DNA of 6,302 bases from Alphaproteobacteria bacterium (GTDB taxonomy: Bacteria; Pseudomonadota; Alphaproteobacteria; Rhodobacterales; Rhodobacteraceae). The notes under the pieces were generated by a model, which worked only from the letters and a program-made list of their open reading frames with translations, made no database searches and was not told where the DNA came from. Below, piece after piece: positions 6,211 through 6,302 of the stretch. The translations under genes and the position numbers were made by a program. The stretch covers positions 1-6,302 of the forward strand of contig RFGD01000045.1 in the NCBI GenBank assembly GCA_003696705.1. The letters are read 5' to 3'. Numbering within the stretch: the stretch's first letter is position 1; each line of letters opens with the position of its first letter.

Positions 6211-6302
6211 TCAGGCGCGGATGCGCGCGTTCGTCGGATCCCATGCGGGACCGTCGGGCAGCACCTCGGCCTCTCGGCGTTCGCCGTAGATGTCCACGGT
6301 CA
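6211..6302 (-). CDS. C-terminal end of a second GcvT/DMGDH-like protein (partial)
   Basis: Only the last 29 residues and the TGA stop (6211-6213) lie in the window; the rest is beyond the right edge. The tail contains VDIYGERREAEVLPDGP and ends DPTNARIRA. This resembles the last residues of the neighbouring FAD dehydrogenase, which contain IDVAGRRVPAEV and end YDAKGERMRA: a shared D..G.R..AEV core, then proline, aspartate and a terminal R.RA. Such a tail is typical of the C-terminal barrel of GcvT-type folate domains, so the gene probably encodes another dimethylglycine/sarcosine dehydrogenase-like or stand-alone GcvT-like protein. It reads in the same direction as the complete dehydrogenase, with 109 bases between them, and may share its transcript. 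With so little sequence, whether it also carries an FAD domain is unknown. Confidence 0.7.
   Translation of the reverse strand, partial: TVDIYGERREAEVLPDGPAWDPTNARIRA

Overview
The window is a GC-rich chromosomal stretch with densely packed genes. Base composition, protein styles and the mix of genes suggest an alphaproteobacterium, most likely of the Rhodobacterales (inference from sequence character, not from a marker gene). There are five complete genes and the 3' tail of a sixth. No RNA gene, insertion sequence, phage gene, CRISPR array or attachment site is visible, and no gap between genes exceeds 150 bases.

Left part (1-2949): a 1-Cys peroxiredoxin of the Prx6 type reads leftward. From a 144-bp divergent control region, an NAD(P)-dependent aldehyde dehydrogenase of the CddD-like type reads rightward. 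It is followed after only 3 bases by a divergent member of the DNA-3-methyladenine glycosylase I (Tag) family. The latter two are almost certainly one transcript. The peroxiredoxin has a plausible sigma70-type promoter, a leader stem-loop and a strong ribosome binding site.

Right part (2959-6302): all genes read leftward. First in transcription order is the C-terminal end of a GcvT-type/dimethylglycine-dehydrogenase-like protein that enters from the right edge. A 109-base spacer with strong inverted repeats follows, then a complete 814-residue FAD- and folate-domain demethylating dehydrogenase of the dimethylglycine/sarcosine dehydrogenase family, then rluA, the pseudouridine synthase for 23S rRNA and tRNA. 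The tail of the edge gene resembles the tail of the complete dehydrogenase, so two related demethylases seem to lie in tandem. rluA converges with the Tag-like gene with 9 bases between the stop codons and no evident terminator.

Functionally, the dehydrogenase pair points to catabolism of methylated amines (glycine betaine, dimethylglycine, sarcosine), with one-carbon units passed to tetrahydrofolate. The neighbouring aldehyde dehydrogenase, peroxidase and base-glycosylase-like protein fit a loose theme of coping with aldehydes, peroxides and alkyl damage, but that link is inference. Most of the window is ordinary metabolism and housekeeping. The points most worth a second look are the Tag-family protein that lacks the known zinc ligands and the catalytic glutamate, the tandem demethylase arrangement, and the competing hairpins between the two demethylase genes. 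I do not see convincing evidence of an undescribed multi-gene system.
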